64,000 nucleotides of DNA from JAGDMJ01 sp963809695 (GTDB lineage Bacteria > Bacteroidota > Ignavibacteria > UBA10030 > UBA6906). The notes below the pieces were generated by a model, which saw nothing but the letters and a program-made list of their open reading frames with translations, did not search any database and had not been told where the DNA came from. The position numbers and the translations under genes were made by a program. This document shows, piece after piece, positions 8,228 through 16,896 of this stretch. The first letter of the stretch is position 1, and each line of letters starts with the position of its first letter. Location of the stretch: assembly GCA_963809695.1 (NCBI GenBank), contig CAWEKI010000010.1:496001-560000 (forward strand). The letters run 5' to 3'.

Positions 8228-9271
8228 TTACCGTTTTCTCACCATCTGAAGAATCACTGCCGCTGCCTCTTTCACTTCATCCATCGAGACATCAAGGTGA
8301 GTAACCGCGCGGATGCCCATATAGTTGCCCAGGGTGAGAAGTACGCCCCGCGCGCGGAGCGCCGCCAGGATCTGCTCCGGAGTGTTCCCTGATTTCTCCA
8401 CGCCAATGATGATGATATTCGTCTGCACGGAATCCAGATCGATGGAAAGGCCGGGCGCCTGTGAGAGTTCGCGTGCGAGAAAGGCCGCCTTCTGATGATC
8501 CTCTCGTAGCCGGTCGCGGTTCGTGTCAAGGGCGTAAATCCCTGCCGCAGCCAGAATACCCGCCTGCCGCATGCCGCCTCCGAAGATCTTTCGATAATGG
8601 CGGGCCTGCTCAATGAACTCCTGCGTTCCGGCAATAACCGAGCCAACCGGAGCACCCAGCCCCTTGGACAAACAGACGGAGACCGAGTCGAAGTACGATG
8701 CGTATTCCTCCGGGGTGATCCCCGTTTCTGCCGATGCATTCCAAAGACGGGCACCGTCCAAATGCAGCATGATTCCTTCATTCCGCGCCAGATCGTGAAT
8801 TTCCTTGATCGCATCAAAAGGGTAGATCGTCCCGCCCGCACGGTTGTGCGTGTTCTCAGCGCAGAGCAATCGTGTCCTGGGCATGTAGTATGAACGGGGC
8901 CGGATCGCCCTCTTGACCGCCTCTATGCTCAGGACTCCCCTCGTTCCTTCCACCGGGTGCACCTGCACGGATGAAAGAAACGCTCCACCCGCTGTTTCAT
9001 AATTGAAAATGTGAGCATCCCGCTCGACAATGATTTCGTCACCCGGCTGCGTGTGCACTTTGATGCATGTCTGGTTTCCCATGGTTCCACTGGGAACAAA
9101 CAGAGCATCCTCCTTTCCCAGCAGCGCCGCAATTTTGCTCTGCAGCCGGTTCACCGTTGGGTCTTCTCCAAACACGTCATCTCCCACCTCCGCGTTGCAC
9201 ATCGCCGTCCGCATGGCCGCCGTGGGCCGGGTCACCGTGTCACTTCGCAAATCGATCATGTGTTCTGCCAT
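8228..9271 (-). CDS. ltaE: Low-specificity L-threonine aldolase
   Basis: A PLP-dependent enzyme of the beta-eliminating lyase family that cleaves L-threonine or L-allo-threonine to glycine and acetaldehyde. Visible features from the ATG at 9271 (347 residues) are the N-terminal MIDLRSDTVTRPT signature, ERDAHIFNYE with the PLP-stacking His (about 87), HLDGARLWN, and CLSKGLGAPVG with the PLP lysine (about 203). The reading frame is open to 9346, but those residues lie in lnt and do not resemble the family. The start overlaps the end of lnt by 16 bp. There is no strong ribosome-binding site, so coupling to lnt is likely. Confidence 0.92.
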   Translation of the reverse strand: MAEHMIDLRSDTVTRPTAAMRTAMCNAEVGDDVFGEDPTVNRLQSKIAALLGKEDALFVPSGTMGNQTCIKVHTQPGDEIIVERDAHIFNYETAGGAFLSSVQVHPVEGTRGVLSIEAVKRAIRPRSYYMPRTRLLCAENTHNRAGGTIYPFDAIKEIHDLARNEGIMLHLDGARLWNASAETGITPEEYASYFDSVSVCLSKGLGAPVGSVIAGTQEFIEQARHYRKIFGGGMRQAGILAAAGIYALDTNRDRLREDHQKAAFLARELSQAPGLSIDLDSVQTNIIIIGVEKSGNTPEQILAALRARGVLLTLGNYMGIRAVTHLDVSMDEVKEAAAVILQMVRKR

Positions 9272-10977
9272 TGTTGCGCGCGTAGTTTGTTCTTGAAACG
9301 TTGCCCTACCACGGCCGCGAGAAACAGTCCGGAGATCCATAGACAAACCTGGCCCAGCAAGTCCCCGTGTTCAGAGTAGTACGTCAGATCCGTGCTTCTG
9401 CCAATGGTGCGGTCCAACGATCGGGTTGTAAACAGTTCTGTCTCATCGTACACGCGGCCGTAGGGATCGATGTAGCACGAGATCCCTCCCACCGCACACC
9501 GGGCCAGCCAACGTCGATTCTCGACCGCACGGAAGATAGCAAATCGTTCGTGCTGGTAGGCGCCTGACATGTGGTCCCACCAGCTGTCAATAGTAATGAT
9601 CGAGATAAACTCCGCACCCGCACGGACAAAGGAAGCGACGAAGCCCGGATAGACCGATTCATAGCAGATGAGGGTGCAGAATCTTGCGCCTGTACGTTGC
9701 TCCGTAAAGATCGTTTGTTTCGGGCCAATCTGCCAGCCACCGATTCCAACGCCCCACCGGAGAAAGTCCACGAAGGCAAAGAGGTCGGCATACGGCACTC
9801 TTTCCGCGATCGGGACCATCTTCATCTTGCCATACCAGGGCACGTCTTCTTCATCAGGTTGAATCAGGATCGCCGCGTTGAACGCATCGTAGCGCTCCCC
9901 CGTAAGCTTCCGGCGCTTCGCGCTGCGCGGCGCCGATGATGAGTCCTTGTAAAAAACAAAGTATGGTGTGCCGGTAAGCACGGAGACATTCTCCTTGCTA
10001 AGCCGCTCGCGCACCCGGAGTAAGAGCGGCCGGTTCAGCTCACTGTGCAGGTCATACGGCATTGCCGTCTCGGGCCACAAGACCAGATCCGGATGCCCTT
10101 CCCGCGCTGTGTCCGCCAGGGCCGCAGTCATGTCCAGGTAGCGTTCCAGAGTCACATAACCGTTTTCCGTCCACTTCTCCCAGGGATCCACGTTTGCCTG
10201 AATCATCCCCACTGTAATTGTTTTCTCCCCCTGCGTGAGGCCGTTCGGCGCGCGGGGCGCTTCCGAGAGGATCCTCCACCCGTGCAACGCTGGAATGTAG
10301 TACAGAATGACGAACGCCGTCAACGACACCACAGCAGCGCGCGGTATCCCCCGGCCCTCCCTGCGCGCCAGCGCGGAATAGAACAAAAAGGCCAGGAAAT
10401 TGAGGACGATGACCCAAAAGGAAAGGCCAAGGACTCCGGTGACGCTGATAAACTGCATGCGAGCAAGTTCAAACGACTGGCTGTTACCAATCGTCAACCA
10501 CGGGAACGACCACTCACTCAGCGTGTGCGAATACTCATATCCCACCCAGGCAAATGGAAGCACCACCAGTGCCGCCTTTTCACCGAGCACCTTTTTCGTC
10601 AGAAGATATAGGAACATCGGGATAAAGTAGAACAAGGGATGAACCACCATCGTAACGGCACCGGCGATCATCATGTACACGTCCCGGCCATGAGCATATC
10701 CCCCCGTCCAGTTCAGGGTGATGATGTGGAAGACAAGGAAGGCGAGATAACTGTATCTGAGACCGAGACCGATCTCGTCAATGTCGGCAAGAACGATGAG
10801 AAGGGGGACCAGGCCAAAACAGGCGAGTATCCCGAGCGTGCTCGGAGGGAACGAAACACCGAGCAGCAGTCCGGACAGCACGCAGAGTGCGGCCCTGAAG
10901 CGGAACTGTCGTCCCCTTTTCAAACGCACCTCTTCCGGCTCGGGTGGCAACGAAGGTCGACGTCGGAACATTCGCAT
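9256..10977 (-). CDS. lnt: Apolipoprotein N-acyltransferase
   Basis: A 573-residue inner-membrane enzyme that adds the third acyl chain to the N-terminal Cys of lipoproteins, typical of Gram-negative bacteria. Six to seven membrane segments occupy residues 28-235 and a nitrilase-like domain follows (about 250-520). The catalytic triad is visible as Glu303 (LWPETAMP), Lys384 (WYGKMKMVP) and Cys438 (LICYESVYPG). A last membrane helix lies near the C-terminus. The basic N-terminus fits the positive-inside rule. It lies between the PAP2 gene and ltaE, in a run of envelope and lipid genes. Confidence 0.93.
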   Translation of the reverse strand: MRMFRRRPSLPPEPEEVRLKRGRQFRFRAALCVLSGLLLGVSFPPSTLGILACFGLVPLLIVLADIDEIGLGLRYSYLAFLVFHIITLNWTGGYAHGRDVYMMIAGAVTMVVHPLFYFIPMFLYLLTKKVLGEKAALVVLPFAWVGYEYSHTLSEWSFPWLTIGNSQSFELARMQFISVTGVLGLSFWVIVLNFLAFLFYSALARREGRGIPRAAVVSLTAFVILYYIPALHGWRILSEAPRAPNGLTQGEKTITVGMIQANVDPWEKWTENGYVTLERYLDMTAALADTAREGHPDLVLWPETAMPYDLHSELNRPLLLRVRERLSKENVSVLTGTPYFVFYKDSSSAPRSAKRRKLTGERYDAFNAAILIQPDEEDVPWYGKMKMVPIAERVPYADLFAFVDFLRWGVGIGGWQIGPKQTIFTEQRTGARFCTLICYESVYPGFVASFVRAGAEFISIITIDSWWDHMSGAYQHERFAIFRAVENRRWLARCAVGGISCYIDPYGRVYDETELFTTRSLDRTIGRSTDLTYYSEHGDLLGQVCLWISGLFLAAVVGQRFKNKLRAQQWQNT

Positions 10978-10992
10978 AGTTCGTCCTGCCCT

Positions 10993-11622
10993 TTACCTTG
11001 TCTCGGAGGCGCTGGAACGCAGGCCCTGCTCCGGGGCTGCAGTAAACCTGGGAAAGTACCGCCGCTGCAGCGCAGTCCAGAGAGCGATGATTGCCGCGGC
11101 GATGAAGGTGCCAATGATCGCTCCCCCGGCGATATCCGATGGATAATGAACGCCCACGCCCAACCGTGACAGAGCCACGAGTGCGGCCCAGGCAAAAAAT
11201 GCCCATGTCCATCGCCTGTAATAATATGCGAAGAGTGTCGCCATGGCAAAATTGTTCACCGCATGTGACGAAGGGAAGGACTTGCCACTTCCGCAGTTGA
11301 CCAGCAGGTGGATCCCCTGAAGCACCGGTATTCCGCCCACTTCATGGCATGGCCTGGGACGGTCAACCAGCGCCTTGATCACCGAACTGCTCAGTTGATC
11401 GCTCACCACCAGGACCACGATGCAGAGGAAGGCGGCCGTCCTGCCCTTGGCCCCCCCTTTGATCATGAGCATCACCCAGATACCCAGCAGCACGATGCGG
11501 ATAACAAGAAAATTGCTGTACTCCGTGATCAGCGGCCAGACAACGTCAGAGACCGGATTGCTGATTGTACGGTTGATGAAAAAGAATATCGCGGTGTCGA
11601 TCGAATAGAGGAACTCGATCAT
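10993..11622 (-). CDS. PAP2-family membrane phosphatase
   Basis: A 209-residue membrane protein of the type 2 phosphatidic acid phosphatase family. All three catalytic motifs are present: KALVDRPRP, PSSHAVNNF (PSGH-type with Ser for Gly) and SRLGVGVHYPSD. About five to six membrane helices are seen. The ATG at 11622 overlaps the DedA stop as ATGA, so the two are coupled; the frame is open further upstream, but inside the DedA gene. Such enzymes dephosphorylate undecaprenyl pyrophosphate, phosphatidylglycerophosphate or lipid A. Pairing with DedA, a proposed lipid scramblase, favours undecaprenyl phosphate recycling, but this is inference. Confidence 0.85.
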   Translation of the reverse strand: MIEFLYSIDTAIFFFINRTISNPVSDVVWPLITEYSNFLVIRIVLLGIWVMLMIKGGAKGRTAAFLCIVVLVVSDQLSSSVIKALVDRPRPCHEVGGIPVLQGIHLLVNCGSGKSFPSSHAVNNFAMATLFAYYYRRWTWAFFAWAALVALSRLGVGVHYPSDIAGGAIIGTFIAAAIIALWTALQRRYFPRFTAAPEQGLRSSASETR

Positions 11623-12233
11623 GGCTGGGGCGACTTTCTTTTTTTCTTCAGGATGTACCGTGCCGCCAGGAACACCCCTATGGCAACAGCAACGGCCGTG
11701 ACGGTTCGGCTGTAGGCGCCCATATAGAACCCGATGCGCTCCCAGTTCTGGCCAAGATAGTATCCCGCGGTGATGAGGAATGCATTCCAAAGCAGCGCAC
11801 TCATGAAACTGAGCACGGTGGTCTTCCAGAGATCAAGCTCGGACATACCGGCAAAGAAGGAAACGACGGCGCGTGTGCCTGCCAGAAAGCGGTTTACCAC
11901 AATCACCCAGTACCCGTATTTCAGAAACCATGCCTCAGCTTTCTTGACCGATTCCACGGGGATAAAACTGATCTTTCCGCTCTCCAGAATGTGAACGCCG
12001 AACCAGTCGCCAACCTTGTACATGGCAACGAAACCCAGCGTGCTCCCCGCTGTGGCAAACAGCAGCGATTCCGGAAATCCGATTATCCCCAGGCCCACGA
12101 GGGAGCCTCCAAAAACAATGACCATGTCGCTTGGCGCCGGCGGGAAGATGTTCTCAAGGAAAGCCACACCGAATATGAGGAGGCAGATCACGAGCGGATC
12201 GAGAAGCTGCAGCTGATGGAGGAAGTGAGCCAC
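11619..12233 (-). CDS. DedA-family membrane protein
   Basis: A 204-residue polytopic inner-membrane protein of the DedA/SNARE-associated family. Diagnostic sequence includes ENIFPPAPSD, the glycine-rich GSTLGFVAMYKVGDWFG and RFLAGTRAVVSFFAGMS, with the conserved basic residues of the reentrant core. Some DedA proteins recycle undecaprenyl phosphate or scramble phospholipids. The start is GTG at 12233. It is coupled to the PAP2 gene downstream through ATGA and lies 18 bp after ispF. Confidence 0.88.
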   Translation of the reverse strand: MAHFLHQLQLLDPLVICLLIFGVAFLENIFPPAPSDMVIVFGGSLVGLGIIGFPESLLFATAGSTLGFVAMYKVGDWFGVHILESGKISFIPVESVKKAEAWFLKYGYWVIVVNRFLAGTRAVVSFFAGMSELDLWKTTVLSFMSALLWNAFLITAGYYLGQNWERIGFYMGAYSRTVTAVAVAIGVFLAARYILKKKRKSPQP

Positions 12234-12251
12234 GGTTGAGAGTCAATGAGA

Positions 12252-12725
12252 TTACTGCTGCACGAGCAGGACGATGGCATGCGCGACTGCCCCTTCTCCT
12301 GCCCCAATGAACCCCAGTCCTTCACTGGTGGTTGCCTTCACGGAGATTTTCTGGATGGGCAGAGCCAGGACATCCGCAATGTTTTGACGCATGCAATCGA
12401 TATGGGGCGCGATTTTAGGCTCCTCCAGGACCACCGTGGCATCCACGTTCACAATCCCAAAGCGGTGATGGGCAAGCAGATCGGCGACGTGCTTCAGAAG
12501 CAGCAGGCTTGAGATGCCCTTGTACCGCTGGTCCGTATCGGGGAAGTGCTTTCCAATATCGCCCAGGGCAGCCGCTCCCAGCAGTGCGTCCGCCACCGCA
12601 TGAAGAAGGACGTCTGCGTCCGAATGCCCGTCCAGCCCCTTTGGACTGGGAATCTCCACGCCGCCGAGGATCAGCTTGCGTTTTTCCAGCAGCCGGTGGA
12701 CATCGTACCCGAAACCAATACGCAA
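12252..12725 (-). CDS. ispF: 2-C-methyl-D-erythritol 2,4-cyclodiphosphate synthase
   Basis: A 157-residue enzyme of the MEP isoprenoid pathway. The metal-binding residues Asp8 and His10 (GYDVHRL) and His42 (DADVLLHAV) are in place, and the C-terminal KATTSEGLGFIGAGEG motif is intact. Length is standard. The presence of ispF implies the non-mevalonate route to isoprenoids, including undecaprenyl phosphate, which the neighbouring PAP2 and DedA genes may help recycle. It follows acyP by 16 bp. Confidence 0.96.
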   Translation of the reverse strand: MRIGFGYDVHRLLEKRKLILGGVEIPSPKGLDGHSDADVLLHAVADALLGAAALGDIGKHFPDTDQRYKGISSLLLLKHVADLLAHHRFGIVNVDATVVLEEPKIAPHIDCMRQNIADVLALPIQKISVKATTSEGLGFIGAGEGAVAHAIVLLVQQ

Positions 12726-12741
12726 TGATTCTTGAATGGCG

Positions 12742-13014
12742 TTACCGTATCTGGAAATGCGTGAAATGGTGGGTTGGATTCATCCATTCGAGCACGAGAT
12801 TCGTAACCTGCGCTGACCGGGGCCCGATCCTCACCTGTTTGACCAGTTCTTCAAGCAGAGAGCGATCCCCTTCCGCCTCGACCTCTACCGTGCCGTTATA
12901 CTTGTTTTCCACATAGCCGCGCAATCCGAGCATATTCGCTTGCCTGGCCACGAACCAGCGAAACCCGACGCCCTGAACGAGTCCTTCGACAACCATGTGC
13001 ACCGCTGCGTCCAT
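12742..13014 (-). CDS. acyP: Acylphosphatase
   Basis: A 90-residue enzyme that hydrolyses acyl phosphates such as acetyl phosphate. The catalytic Arg19 (QGVGFRWF) and Asn37 (GYVENKYNGTVEV) are present. It appears to be the first gene of the acyP-ispF-DedA-PAP2-lnt-ltaE run, with a good promoter at 13041-13069 immediately upstream. The cellular role of bacterial acylphosphatases is poorly defined. Confidence 0.94.
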   Translation of the reverse strand: MDAAVHMVVEGLVQGVGFRWFVARQANMLGLRGYVENKYNGTVEVEAEGDRSLLEELVKQVRIGPRSAQVTNLVLEWMNPTHHFTHFQIR

Positions 13015-13040
13015 ACGGACCAGTTGAATCCCATTTTGTC

Positions 13041-13069
13041 ATGATACGAGGATACACTTATAAAGTCAA
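13041..13069 (-). promoter_or_regulatory. Promoter upstream of acyP
   Basis: Minus strand TTGACT, exactly 17 bp, TATCAT: 5 of 6 bases match the -35 consensus and 5 of 6 the -10. Transcription would start about 20 bp before the acyP ATG. The remainder of the 13015-13184 gap shows no gene and no clear terminator for the EamA gene. Confidence 0.65.
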
Positions 13070-13184
13070 GGATTCCCGCAAGGGCTGATAAACGCGGAAA
13101 TCGCGAAAGGACCCCAACGGGCGAGCGGTTGAATCGGCCTGCCTATGAGAACTCAGAACCACTTCCGTGCATGCGCGGCCCAAC

Positions 13185-14081
13185 TCATTCGTAATTCTCT
13201 GTTCCGTCCATCGAACGGTTCAACAGCGGGATCAGGTCCGACAGCTCGGACGTCAGAACCCCGAAAATGATCAACGCGCCCCCCAGAACTCCCATCTGCC
13301 CCAATCTCTCCCCCAGCACGAAATAGGCTATCACTGATGCAATCAGTGGCTCGATGCTAAAGATGACGGCTGCACGCGTCGGCGTGGTATCCTTCTGGTA
13401 CCGCGACTGCACGTACGTCGTGATCACCGTCGCGAAAAGTGTCAGGTACGCCATGATCACAATGGTCTGGCCGGACCAGCCCAGGTTCACCGTTTCGAAC
13501 ATCAACATACCCGCCAACGCCAGCACAGCATTGGTTGTGCACTGGATGAACGTCAGCTGCATGGGGGTCAACTCTCTGGCAATAACGTCAAGATAGACGA
13601 TGTAAACGCCGAACATGACAGCGCAGGAGAGCGTCAGTGCGTCGCCGACATTGAAGGCCGAGCCTGCCGGCGACGTGAGGAACCAGAGACCGAGCGCGAC
13701 AATGACCACCCCGACGACGTTGCCGACCTTCGGTGCACGGCGCTCCACAATGAACTGGAGCAACGGGACAAATACCACCATCATGCCCGTGATGAACGCC
13801 GACTTGGATGCGGTGGTGTAGTTCAGGCCGATGTTCTGGGCGGCAAAGCCGAAGAACAGGAGGACGCCAAGGATCACGCCCTTGGCAAGAGGAGCAGAGC
13901 GAATGGGGAAAAGCTTCCCTCTGGTAATGAGCAGCACCAGGAGAGCGGCAAACCCCATCCGCCAGAAGACCATCTGCAGAGCAGGTACCTCCCCGAGGAT
14001 CAGCTTCACACCGGTGAACGTGCTGCCCCAGATCAGCGTGGCCGCGAAGAGAACCGCCTCGGCACGAGTCTTCGCAGTCAT
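13185..14081 (-). CDS. EamA/DMT-family permease
   Basis: A 298-residue membrane protein with ten predicted helices in two homologous halves, the architecture of drug/metabolite transporters. The first EamA repeat begins LIWGSTFTGVKLIL and the second contains IFSIEPLIASVIAYFVLGERL. The substrate cannot be read from sequence. I chose the ATG at 14081 because of AGAAGG seven bases upstream; the longer frame (to 14117) overlaps the DUF362 gene. It lies 16 bp after that gene and is probably co-transcribed. Confidence 0.87.
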   Translation of the reverse strand: MTAKTRAEAVLFAATLIWGSTFTGVKLILGEVPALQMVFWRMGFAALLVLLITRGKLFPIRSAPLAKGVILGVLLFFGFAAQNIGLNYTTASKSAFITGMMVVFVPLLQFIVERRAPKVGNVVGVVIVALGLWFLTSPAGSAFNVGDALTLSCAVMFGVYIVYLDVIARELTPMQLTFIQCTTNAVLALAGMLMFETVNLGWSGQTIVIMAYLTLFATVITTYVQSRYQKDTTPTRAAVIFSIEPLIASVIAYFVLGERLGQMGVLGGALIIFGVLTSELSDLIPLLNRSMDGTENYE

Positions 14082-14097
14082 GCGGAAACCTTCTTGA

Positions 14098-15204
14098 TCA
14101 TGCCGGCTGACATTCACGAGCCTCGTACGCTACGAACAATTTCCCCCAGGGCGTTGATGCTTTCCACTGCTCGAACACCTTGCGGTCCTTCACGGGCCAC
14201 CGGTAGTAATCGTGGTACGTTTCTGACCCAAGGATGAACGCATGAACCAGGGGGGTTCGGAAGAAGAGCTTCTGGAGCCGCTTGAGCGGCCCGAACCAGG
14301 CGAGATTCCCGAAGAGACTCACCCCGTTGTTCCCGACATGGAAGTTCCAGGATTCCCCCGAGACGTCATCGCCGAGGATCTCAATTTCCCGCGGGTCCCC
14401 GGTGCCCAGTCCATCCTCATGGGCAATGCGAATATACGGGAGGCTCATCGGATCGAACCCCATCAACTTTGCCGCTACAGCATCGATCGCCACCTGGTCG
14501 GCGCTCGCCAGAATGCAGTCCTTGACCACAGGAATCATCGTCCTGGGCCCGGGGCCATTGCCGGCCGTAGTACCATCCATCATAGCGAAGATGCCGCTGT
14601 GGATCTCTTTCTGAATTGCCAGCAGATCCACCAGCGTTTCATGAATCCAGGAGTGCGTGTAATGGCGTCTTGTGTTGAGAAGTCCCCCGAACGCATTCTT
14701 CATTGCGCCGGTCGTTTGAGTATAGATATGACACTTCACCGTTGGCAGGTGAACGATATTCTTTCCCTCGAAGTAGTCAGGTATGGAGATGCCTTCGGGG
14801 TAGATCTGATCCAGCACATGCATGCGCGTGCGCGGCCGGTAGACGATCCATCGCATATCCTCTTCCCGGAAGTTGAAAAGGACGGGAATGTCATATTGCT
14901 GGAAGAGAGGCCGGTAGTGGTTGAGGTCTTCCCCTTTGAACGCATCGGTCACAACCGTCTTATTCTGCACGCAGGAGATCTGAAGGAATCCGAGTGCCCG
15001 CAATGCGAGAATGGTCCCCTCAAGCTGCCACGGCGTCGTGTTGGCTGCCGGAAACGGAAAATGCCAGGATATATTGTCCTTGAGAATCGTTGGCGATGCA
15101 GGATTCAGCGCCGAGCGAAGTCCGGCCAGCTCTGCAAGCCTCAGGTAATCTTCCAGGACTCTTGCCGGTGAGGTCTTGAGTACAGCGACTTGTGATCGTT
15201 TCAT
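14098..15204 (-). CDS. DUF362-domain protein
   Basis: A 368-residue protein of the DUF362 family, whose members are often annotated as iron-sulfur proteins or cytoplasmic proteins of unknown function. Family-typical stretches are VHLPTVKCHIYTQTTGAMKN and the later FAMMDGTTAGNGPGPRTM, in which an acidic residue and glycines form a presumed active site, followed by ADQVAIDAVAAKLMGF. There is no CxxCxxC ferredoxin motif, so this is the DUF362-only form. It lies 30 bp after the acyl-CoA mutase gene and 16 bp before the EamA permease. Its biochemical role is unknown to me. Confidence 0.85.
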   Translation of the reverse strand: MKRSQVAVLKTSPARVLEDYLRLAELAGLRSALNPASPTILKDNISWHFPFPAANTTPWQLEGTILALRALGFLQISCVQNKTVVTDAFKGEDLNHYRPLFQQYDIPVLFNFREEDMRWIVYRPRTRMHVLDQIYPEGISIPDYFEGKNIVHLPTVKCHIYTQTTGAMKNAFGGLLNTRRHYTHSWIHETLVDLLAIQKEIHSGIFAMMDGTTAGNGPGPRTMIPVVKDCILASADQVAIDAVAAKLMGFDPMSLPYIRIAHEDGLGTGDPREIEILGDDVSGESWNFHVGNNGVSLFGNLAWFGPLKRLQKLFFRTPLVHAFILGSETYHDYYRWPVKDRKVFEQWKASTPWGKLFVAYEARECQPA

Positions 15205-15234
15205 GGCGAGCGCGTTGATCGTTGTTCGGACGGT

Positions 15235-16875
15235 TCAAAACACGGCAACTTCTTCGTGCAGGCCAAACACCGTGGCGAGCGTCGAGCACATCTCTCCCAG
15301 CGTGACGTATGCATGCGTGCAGGCGAGGAGCGGAGGGATCATGTTGGTACTGTTGACCGCCGCCATGCGCAATTCTTCGAGCGTCCTGCTCACGTCCGCC
15401 TTATCCCGCGAATTACGGACCTCTGCGATCCGCCGCTTTTGCTTCACTTCCACGTCGGGAGAAATCCGGAGGATCGGTATTGCGATCTGCTCCCCTTCTT
15501 CCACGAAATCGTTCACCCCGACAATGATCTTTTCTTTCCTGTCCAGTTCGATTTGATACCGATACGCGGCTTCGGCAATTTCGCGCTGGAAGAACCCCTG
15601 CTCGATAGCAGGGATTACGCCGCCCAACGCATCGATCTTCTCAAAGTATTTCTCGGCCTCCTCCTCCATGTGCATCGTCAACGCTTCCACGAAGTAGCTT
15701 CCCCCCAGCGGGTCAATCGTATTGACAACCCCGGTCTCATAGGCGATGATTTGTTGCGTACGAAGCGCGATCTTGACGGCTTTCTCCGATGGCAGGGCCA
15801 GCGTTTCGTCCATGGAGTTGGTGTGGAGCGACTGGGTCCCGCCCAGCACCCCTGCCAGCGCCTGAAAGGCAGTCCTGACAATGTTGTTCTCCGGTTGCTG
15901 GGCCGTAAGCGTGCATCCGGCAGTTTGCGTGTGGAAACGCAACGCGAGCGAACGCGGGTTTTTCGCTCCATACTTGTTCCGCATTCTCCTGGCCCAGATC
16001 CGTCGGGCTGCCCGGTACTTCGCAATTTCCTCGAAGAAATCCAGGTGCGAGTTGAAGAAGAAGGAGAGCCTGGGCGCGAAATCGTCCACGGCCAGTCCCC
16101 GTTCCAGTCCGGCTTCAACATATGCAAACCCGTCCGCCAGCGTGAACGCCAGTTCCTGCGCCGCCGTGGATCCGGCCTCCCGGATGTGATACCCGCTCAC
16201 GGAGATGGGGTTCCACTGCGGCATCTCGTGGGCACAATATTCGATCATATCGGTGATGATGCGCATGCTCGGCCGGGGAGGATAGATCCATTCTTTCTGC
16301 GCGATGTACTCTTTGAGGATGTCCGCCTGGATCGTTCCGCGAAGTTGTTCCGCCTTGCCCCCCCGCTTCTCGGCGACGGCGATGTAGAAGGCGAGCATCA
16401 TCGCCGCGGGGGCATTGATCGTCATGGACGTCGAAACATCCACGGGCGAGATCCCCTTAAAGAGGATCTCCATGTCCGCCAGCGAGCTCACCGAGACGCC
16501 GCAAATCCCCACTTCACCCTCCGAGGCGGGATCATCACAATCCTTTCCCATGAGCGTGGGAAGATCAAATGCTACTGAGAGCCCGGTCTGGCCGTGGCTG
16601 AGCAGGTAATGGTAGCGCTCATTGGTATCTTCCGGCGTGCCAAACCCGGCGAACTGCCGCATCGTCCAGAGCCTTCCCCGGTACATAGAGTGATGGATCC
16701 CGCGCGTGTACGGATATTCACCGGGGAACCCGATGTCCGAGAGGTAATTGATGCCGGCGATATCCTCGGGTGTGTAGAGCATCTCCACCGGTTCTCCGCT
16801 CACCGTGGTGAATTTCGTCTCGCGCTGGCGGCCTGGTGCACGCGCTTTTTCCTCCCCCTGCTTTTTCACTTCCAT
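15235..16875 (-). CDS. B12-dependent acyl-CoA mutase large subunit, isobutyryl-CoA mutase-like
   Basis: A 546-residue TIM-barrel subunit of the methylmalonyl/isobutyryl-CoA mutase family, ending without a cobalamin-binding (DxHxxG) domain; a separate small subunit must exist elsewhere. Aligned with Propionibacterium methylmalonyl-CoA mutase, the residues that recognise the carboxylate, Tyr89 and Arg207, are here Phe75 (WTMRQFAGFG) and Gln193 (KEYIAQKEW). Phe/Gln is the signature of isobutyryl-CoA (and pivalyl-CoA) mutases. The catalytic His of SGYH is kept (His230). Standard pipelines would label it methylmalonyl-CoA mutase, and I think that is likely wrong on specificity. It lies 21 bp after mutL. 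Coenzyme B12 demand fits the riboswitch at 62.6 kb. Confidence 0.85.
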   Translation of the reverse strand: MEVKKQGEEKARAPGRQRETKFTTVSGEPVEMLYTPEDIAGINYLSDIGFPGEYPYTRGIHHSMYRGRLWTMRQFAGFGTPEDTNERYHYLLSHGQTGLSVAFDLPTLMGKDCDDPASEGEVGICGVSVSSLADMEILFKGISPVDVSTSMTINAPAAMMLAFYIAVAEKRGGKAEQLRGTIQADILKEYIAQKEWIYPPRPSMRIITDMIEYCAHEMPQWNPISVSGYHIREAGSTAAQELAFTLADGFAYVEAGLERGLAVDDFAPRLSFFFNSHLDFFEEIAKYRAARRIWARRMRNKYGAKNPRSLALRFHTQTAGCTLTAQQPENNIVRTAFQALAGVLGGTQSLHTNSMDETLALPSEKAVKIALRTQQIIAYETGVVNTIDPLGGSYFVEALTMHMEEEAEKYFEKIDALGGVIPAIEQGFFQREIAEAAYRYQIELDRKEKIIVGVNDFVEEGEQIAIPILRISPDVEVKQKRRIAEVRNSRDKADVSRTLEELRMAAVNSTNMIPPLLACTHAYVTLGEMCSTLATVFGLHEEVAVF

Positions 16876-16896
16876 CCTGTCGCCTCTCCGTTCATG

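Noticed and set aside
8027..8392. Plus-strand frame of 121 codons between rimP and ltaE
   Set aside because: It overlaps ltaE in antisense and shows no recognisable protein features; the gap is better explained by regulatory sequence.
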